9,835 bases of DNA from the NCBI GenBank assembly GCA_029933275.1, contig JAOZOM010000059.1, positions 1 through 9,835 of the forward strand. Reading direction: 5' to 3'. The DNA comes from Anaerolineales bacterium. Lineage in GTDB: Bacteria; Chloroflexota; Anaerolineae; Anaerolineales; Villigracilaceae. A program made the position numbers and the translations under genes. Shown one piece after another: positions 6,628-9,835 of this stretch; the stretch's first letter is position 1; every line of letters begins with the position of its first letter. Under the pieces are notes generated by a model. The model saw only the letters and a program-made list of their open reading frames with translations, was not told the DNA's origin and did not search any database.

Positions 6628-6904
6628 CGCTCAAGTCTCCTACACCTACATCAGCAGTACGCTTTTCGCGTTTGATAATCTCTTCAACAACCCAATGCTT
6701 CTGCTTCGAGATCGGGCGGCTTTCAACGATACGAACTTCATCACCGATATTGCAATCCATTTCATCATGTGCTTTAACACGTTTGCTACTGTGAACAACC
6801 TTACGATAAAGCGGATGACGATAAGTTCGCGTAATTTCAACCACGACGGTTTTCATCATTTTGTTGCTGGTTACGAAACCAACCATTCGACGACGCTCGT
6901 TCAT
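6614..6904 (-). CDS. rpsQ: 30S ribosomal protein S17
   Basis: A primary 16S rRNA-binding protein of the 30S body with an OB fold. The 96 residues are about 12 more than E. coli S17 (84). Family motifs: MVGFVTSNKMMKTVVVEITR (7-26), HPLYRKVVHSSKRVKAHDE (30-48), IGDEVRIVESRPISKQKHW. After REKR the protein has an acidic C-terminal tail of 14 residues (TADVGVGDLSDDTK). That tail is the part that overlaps rplN and encodes its SD. The start overlaps the rpmC stop as ATGA, with AAGGTG 5 nt upstream. Confidence 0.98.
   Translation of the reverse strand: MNERRRMVGFVTSNKMMKTVVVEITRTYRHPLYRKVVHSSKRVKAHDEMDCNIGDEVRIVESRPISKQKHWVVEEIIKREKRTADVGVGDLSDDTK
6637..6641 (-). promoter_or_regulatory. Ribosome binding site of rplN inside rpsQ
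   Basis: AGGAG on the transcript strand, formed by the codons for the S17 tail and lying 9 nt before the rplN ATG. The rplN signal is thus entirely inside the upstream coding sequence. Confidence 0.75.
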
Positions 6905-7113
6905 GCTACACCTTCTACTTCAGCTTCTGATTCCAATTCACGGATAATTGTGCCCATCCGAGCAATATCACGGCGCACAAAACGCACTTGGCTGGTATCC
7001 GTTAACTGACCAGTAACCTGCTGAAAACGAAATTTCATCAATTCTTCGCGGGCATCCATCAATTTAGTTTCGATTTCGCCAATAGACAATTTACGAAGTT
7101 CATTTGCTTTCAT
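6901..7113 (-). CDS. rpmC: 50S ribosomal protein L29
   Basis: A two-helix protein near the polypeptide exit, next to L23, where signal recognition particle and trigger factor dock. It has 70 residues (E. coli 63). The pattern is typical: KANELRKLSIGEIETKL (2-18), EELMKFRFQQVTGQLTDTSQ, VRRDIARMGTIIREL. The end (ESEAEVEGVA) is a short acidic tail. It starts 2 nt after the rplP stop with an AGGAG SD inside rplP, and its stop overlaps the rpsQ start by 4 nt. Both point to coupling. Confidence 0.97.
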   Translation of the reverse strand: MKANELRKLSIGEIETKLMDAREELMKFRFQQVTGQLTDTSQVRFVRRDIARMGTIIRELESEAEVEGVA

Positions 7114-7115
7114 GT

Positions 7116-7535
7116 CTATTCTTCTCCTAATTTACGAGAAACGATCTTCGTTTTGACTGATAATTTGTACTGAGCTAATCGAAGGGCTTCTATAGCTACA
7201 TCATCAGGGAGACCGCCAATCTCAAACATAATACGACCTGGTTTCACAACCGCGACCCAATACTCCACAGAGCCTTTCCCCTTACCCATACGAGACTCGG
7301 CAGCACGCTTGGTATAGGGCTTATCCGGAAAAATACGGATCCACACTTTACCACGGCGTTTCATGGAGCGCACAATTGCACGACGGGCAGCTTCGATTTG
7401 ACGGGCTGAAATCCAACCTGGTTCTAAAGCCTGAATGCCATAGTCACCAAAGCTTACTTCGGCACCGCGCAATGCTTTGCCACGCATCCGGCCGCGCATT
7501 TGTTTACGCCATTTAAAACGTTTTGGCATCAACAT
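7116..7535 (-). CDS. rplP: 50S ribosomal protein L16
   Basis: Sits near the A site and the 5S rRNA, and is needed for tRNA accommodation. The 139 residues fit the family (E. coli 136). It starts MLMPKRFKWRKQMRGRMRG, then EVSFGDYGIQALEPGWISARQIEAARRAI, KVWIRIFPDKPYT, RMGKGKGSVEYWVAVVKPG and GGLPDDVAIEALRLAQYKL. Arg82 in RMGKGKG corresponds to E. coli Arg81, the residue hydroxylated there. I kept the first ATG because a GAGAGG-type SD lies about 8 nt before it, and L16 of many bacteria begins MLMPKR. A 39-nt gap, the longest in the window, separates it from rpsC; I see no convincing signal in that gap beyond the SD. Confidence 0.98.
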   Translation of the reverse strand: MLMPKRFKWRKQMRGRMRGKALRGAEVSFGDYGIQALEPGWISARQIEAARRAIVRSMKRRGKVWIRIFPDKPYTKRAAESRMGKGKGSVEYWVAVVKPGRIMFEIGGLPDDVAIEALRLAQYKLSVKTKIVSRKLGEE

Positions 7536-7574
7536 AAGAATATCCTCTCTTCTAAAGCAATCTCAAAGAATGTC

Positions 7575-8324
7575 CTACGCGCTAACGTAGACACCTTCGG
7601 TAGCTTCAGCTTTTTCTTCCACTTTTGGCATTTTCTCGCCTTTATAAACCCAAACTTTGACCCCGATTGCACCATAAGCAGTTATCGCTTTAGCAATCGA
7701 AAAATCAATATCAGCTCTCAAGGTTTGTAGAGGCACACGTCCGTCACGCAACCATACACGTCGCGCCATTTCAGCACCACTTAGGCGACCCGAAACTTCA
7801 ATCTTCACACCTTCAGCACCTTGGCGCATCGCGTTTTGGATTGAACGTTTCATTGCACGACGATAAGCAATACGACGGGTGAGTTGGTCTGCAATATTGA
7901 CTGCAATTAAGTGAGCATCGGTATCAGGGGATTTGATCTCTTTCACATCCAAATCAACTTTCTGCCCAACCAACTCTTCTAAGGCTTTGCGAATTTTCTT
8001 TACGCTCTCGCCTTTGCGTCCAATCAAAACACCGGGCTTAGCAGTATGAATAGAAACCTTCACCTTGCCAGGGAAACGCTCGATCTCAATATTTGAAATA
8101 CCAGCACGTTGAGTAAGAACGGATTCAGATAATTGCTTACGCAACTCTTCAACTTTTCTAAAAGTGGGGGAACCACCTTTCGCCGCAACGCCTGTCAACA
8201 AACTGCGAATAGCAATATCTTGCTGTAATAAATCACGGTACTGCGTGCCTTTGGCAAACCAACGGGCTTTCCACGGATGCGTGATTTTCAGGCGAAAACC
8301 AACGGGATGAACTTTACGACCCAT
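7575..8324 (-). CDS. rpsC: 30S ribosomal protein S3 with an N-terminal insertion
   Basis: Lies at the mRNA entry of the 30S head and takes part in the ribosomal helicase activity. From ATG at 8324 it has 249 residues (E. coli 233). It opens MGRKVHPVGFRLK. The KH domain has IHTAKPGVLIGRKG (92-105, with the GRKG loop). Arg155, Arg156 and Lys159 correspond to the E. coli helicase residues Arg131, Arg132 and Lys135. The C-terminal domain shows EVSGRLSGAEMARR and VPLQTLRADIDF. Compared with E. coli, 24 extra residues lie between Arg40 and the ISNIEIER strand (77-83), within about 43-74. The frame is open 36 codons upstream into rplV, but AGGAG 5 nt before the ATG and the MGRKVHP start settle the choice. 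Confidence 0.98.
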   Translation of the reverse strand: MGRKVHPVGFRLKITHPWKARWFAKGTQYRDLLQQDIAIRSLLTGVAAKGGSPTFRKVEELRKQLSESVLTQRAGISNIEIERFPGKVKVSIHTAKPGVLIGRKGESVKKIRKALEELVGQKVDLDVKEIKSPDTDAHLIAVNIADQLTRRIAYRRAMKRSIQNAMRQGAEGVKIEVSGRLSGAEMARRVWLRDGRVPLQTLRADIDFSIAKAITAYGAIGVKVWVYKGEKMPKVEEKAEATEGVYVSA

Positions 8325-8329
8325 AATAT

Positions 8330-8334
8330 CTCCT
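8330..8334 (-). promoter_or_regulatory. Ribosome binding site that decides the rpsC start
   Basis: AGGAG on the transcript strand, 5 nt before the ATG at 8324 and just after the rplV stop. It rules out the longer in-frame reading that would run 91 nt back into rplV. Confidence 0.85.
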
Positions 8335-8341
8335 ATTTCCT

Positions 8342-8689
8342 TTACGCTTCTCGCTCGCGCAAGATAATCGTCACATGCGAAGAGCGGCGCAACAGCGGCT
8401 TGAAACGACCGCGTGCTCCAAAGCGACGCCATTTACGAGTGGGAGCTTCATCTGCATAAACTTTGGCAACATACAGGTCATCCCGGTTGAGTCCAAAATT
8501 TTCCTCAGCATTGGCAACAGCAGAAACCAGCAATTTACGAACAGGTTCTGCAGAGCGTTTTTGTACAAAGCGCAACATATCAAGTGCCGCTACAGCATCT
8601 TTACCACGAATTAAGTCAATTACGAGGCGAACTTTCTGAGCAGATACTGAGTGGTAGCTTAATCTGGCGCGAATATCTTGAGTAGCCAT
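8342..8689 (-). CDS. rplV: 50S ribosomal protein L22
   Basis: Its long beta-hairpin lines the polypeptide exit tunnel and forms part of the constriction near the macrolide site. It has 115 residues (E. coli 110). Motifs: SYHSVSAQKVRLVIDLIRGK (11-30), AALDMLRF, VRKLLVSAVANAEENFGL, then the tunnel hairpin with RRFGARGRFKPLLRRSSHVTII near 88-109. I see no gap or duplication in the hairpin of the kind linked to macrolide resistance. GGAG lies 8 nt before the ATG, and the gap from rpsS is 14 nt. Confidence 0.98.
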   Translation of the reverse strand: MATQDIRARLSYHSVSAQKVRLVIDLIRGKDAVAALDMLRFVQKRSAEPVRKLLVSAVANAEENFGLNRDDLYVAKVYADEAPTRKWRRFGARGRFKPLLRRSSHVTIILREREA

Positions 8690-8703
8690 AATTTAAACTC
8701 CTC

Positions 8704-8961
8704 CTACGATTGGTGACCACGATAGGTACGCGTAGGGGCAAATTCACCCAAACGATGACCAACCATATTTTCAGTAATATAGATTGGCACATGGCGGCGA
8801 CCATCATGAACAGCTATCGTATGCCCAACCATCTGAGGGAAAATAACGCTCGCCCGACTCCAAGTACGAATAACTTTCTTTTCGCCTTTTTGATTCATGG
8901 CATCAATTTTTACGAGTAGTTTCGGGTCAATGAAAGGACCCTTTTTCAACGATCGTGACAT
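8704..8961 (-). CDS. rpsS: 30S ribosomal protein S19
   Basis: A protein of the 30S head that, with S13, contacts tRNA and the 50S bridge. It has 85 residues, slightly shorter than E. coli (92) because of a brief C-terminus. It starts MSRSLKKGPFIDPKLL, followed by IRTWSRASVIFPQMVGHTIAV, HDGRRHVPIYITENMVGHRLGEFAPTRTYRGH, which together are the full S19 signature. An AGGA SD lies in the 20-nt gap after rplB, about 8 nt before the ATG. Confidence 0.98.
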   Translation of the reverse strand: MSRSLKKGPFIDPKLLVKIDAMNQKGEKKVIRTWSRASVIFPQMVGHTIAVHDGRRHVPIYITENMVGHRLGEFAPTRTYRGHQS

Positions 8962-8981
8962 AATAAATTCCTCGCTTATCC

Positions 8982-9818
8982 CTACCGCTTGCCTTTATTA
9001 CGGCGGCGCATAATATACTTATCAGTATCTTTATTACGGCGGGTCTTATAACCCAAAGTGGGTTTACCCCACGGGCTTTTCGGTCCTGGCATACCAATCG
9101 GTTGGCGACCTTCACCACCACCGTGCGGATGGTCATTCGGGTTCATAGCGGAACCACGCACTGTCGGGCGGATACCCATGTGGCGTTTACGTCCAGCTTT
9201 ACCAAGTTTGATATTGCTGTGATCCACGTTGCCAACCTGACCAATCGTTGCGTAACAACCCTGACGGATCAAACGGACCTCACCAGAGGGGAGGCGGATT
9301 TGAGCATAATCGCCTTCTTTCGCCAAGACTTGTGCCGAAGCACCCGCTGAACGAACCATCTGTGCGCCTTTGCCTTCTTTCATCTCGATATTATGAACCA
9401 TCGTACCTACCGGGATATTTGCAATCGGCAAACTATTCCCTACTCGAATTTCAGCTTCGGGACCAGACATTAAGGTATCGCCAACTTTGACACCGAGAGG
9501 GGCAATAATATATCGTTTAGCACCGTCTGCATAAAAAAGTAATGCCAAACGAGCCGTTCGATTTGGATCATATTCGATAGCCGCCACACGAGCGGGAACA
9601 CCAAATTTATCGCGTTTAAAATCTACAATGCGGATAAAACGGCGGTGTCCACCACCACGATGCCGAACGGTTACGCGTCCATGAGCGTTGCGACCACCGC
9701 TTTTGCGAAGCGGAATAATCAAAGAACGTTCAGGTGTTTTCTTCGTAATCTCTTCAAACGTATACCCTGTCTTATTACGCTGACCGGGTGTAGTCGGTTT
9801 ATATTTTTTGACTGCCAT
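8982..9818 (-). CDS. rplB: 50S ribosomal protein L2
   Basis: One of the most conserved 50S proteins, close to the peptidyl-transferase centre and needed for subunit joining. The 278 residues fit the family (E. coli 273). It starts MAVKKYKPTTPGQRNKTGYTF and has the RNA-binding segment GRVTVRHRGGGHRRFIRIVDF (from about 47) and NIPVGTMVHNIEM. The C-terminal part carries GSAMNPNDHPHGGGEGR, in which His230 matches the E. coli residue His229 linked to peptidyl-transferase function. The very basic C-terminus (YKTRRNKDTDKYIMRRRNKGKR, split over two motifs) is usual. The ATG shares its A with the preceding rplW stop codon, and AAGG just upstream can act as SD. Confidence 0.98.
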   Translation of the reverse strand: MAVKKYKPTTPGQRNKTGYTFEEITKKTPERSLIIPLRKSGGRNAHGRVTVRHRGGGHRRFIRIVDFKRDKFGVPARVAAIEYDPNRTARLALLFYADGAKRYIIAPLGVKVGDTLMSGPEAEIRVGNSLPIANIPVGTMVHNIEMKEGKGAQMVRSAGASAQVLAKEGDYAQIRLPSGEVRLIRQGCYATIGQVGNVDHSNIKLGKAGRKRHMGIRPTVRGSAMNPNDHPHGGGEGRQPIGMPGPKSPWGKPTLGYKTRRNKDTDKYIMRRRNKGKR

Positions 9819-9835
9819 TACTGTACACCTTCAAA
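9818..9835 (-). CDS. rplW: Last codons of 50S ribosomal protein L23 (partial)
   Basis: Five codons and a stop remain, reading Phe-Glu-Gly-Val-Gln-stop on the minus strand and running off the window edge. A FEGV-like end is common in L23, and rplW is the invariant neighbour before rplB in this operon. The TAA overlaps the rplB ATG as TAATG. The call rests mainly on gene order, as five residues are too few to prove identity. Confidence 0.65.
   Translation of the reverse strand, partial: FEGVQ

Noticed and set aside
5702..7009. A 435-codon open frame on the plus strand, antisense to rplE, rplX, rplN and rpsQ, and part of rpmC
   Set aside because: It lies opposite firmly identified ribosomal protein genes, spans their gene borders, has no recognisable domain and an odd Phe/Thr/Asn/Ser-rich composition expected of an antisense shadow. 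I saw no reason to give it a promoter or an SD.
7536..7574. The 39-nt rpsC-rplP gap as a possible promoter or regulatory leader
   Set aside because: It is the longest gap in the window, but apart from the SD I see no convincing -35/-10 pair, stable stem or U tract, and it is too short for a known leader.
8325..8432. A 36-codon upstream extension of rpsC
   Set aside because: It lies inside rplV, and the internal ATG has AGGAG 5 nt upstream and begins with the family start MGRKVHP.
1..9835. Mobile elements, CRISPR arrays, tRNA or rRNA genes, and inserted accessory genes
   Set aside because: The minus strand is almost wholly filled by the conserved operon genes, with no repeat arrays, transposase-like frames or foreign stretches. 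No gap exceeds 39 nt, which leaves no room for an undescribed system.

Overview
The window is the left part of a bacterial S10-spc ribosomal-protein gene cluster. Every real gene lies on the minus strand, so transcription runs from high to low coordinates. In that order the genes are: the last codons of rplW, then rplB, rpsS, rplV, rpsC, rplP, rpmC, rpsQ, rplN, rplX, rplE, rpsN (zinc type), rpsH, rplF, rplR, rpsE, rpmD, rplO, secY, adk, and the first 177 codons of map. This is the canonical bacterial order, with no insertion, gene loss, rearrangement or mobile element. I found no undescribed system here.

The organism looks like a member of the Chloroflexota, plausibly class Anaerolineae. The basis is the S3 start (MGRKVHP), the general look of SecY, S3, L22 and L24, a zinc-type S14, and a base composition that looks like the mid-40s % GC by eye. 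This is inference from memory, not a database result.

Layout: 9835-7116 is the S10-operon part (end of L23, L2, S19, L22, S3, L16). Positions 7113-2582 hold L29 and S17 and the spc part (L14, L24, L5, S14, S8, L6, L18, S5, L30, L15). Positions 2557-1 hold secY, adk and map. Packing is very tight: gaps run from 2 to 39 nt, and two junctions overlap (rpmC/rpsQ by 4 nt, rpsQ/rplN by 14 nt); the rplW stop also overlaps the rplB start by 1 nt. No gap is long enough for an obvious promoter or terminator, so the genes are probably one transcript started upstream of the window. Most genes have a good Shine-Dalgarno (SD) sequence, and several of these sit inside the end of the upstream gene, which suggests translational coupling.

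Together the genes supply 30S and 50S proteins around the mRNA path, decoding centre, peptidyl-transferase centre and exit tunnel. They also supply the SecY channel, which receives nascent membrane proteins, and methionine aminopeptidase, which trims nascent N-termini. Adenylate kinase balances adenine nucleotides.

Three departures from usual family features merit a check: a 24-residue insertion near the N-terminus of S3, a SecY cytoplasmic loop lacking the usual arginine, and an adenylate kinase LID zinc site with one ligand replaced by Asn. There is also a small perfect hairpin filling most of the rplO-secY gap.
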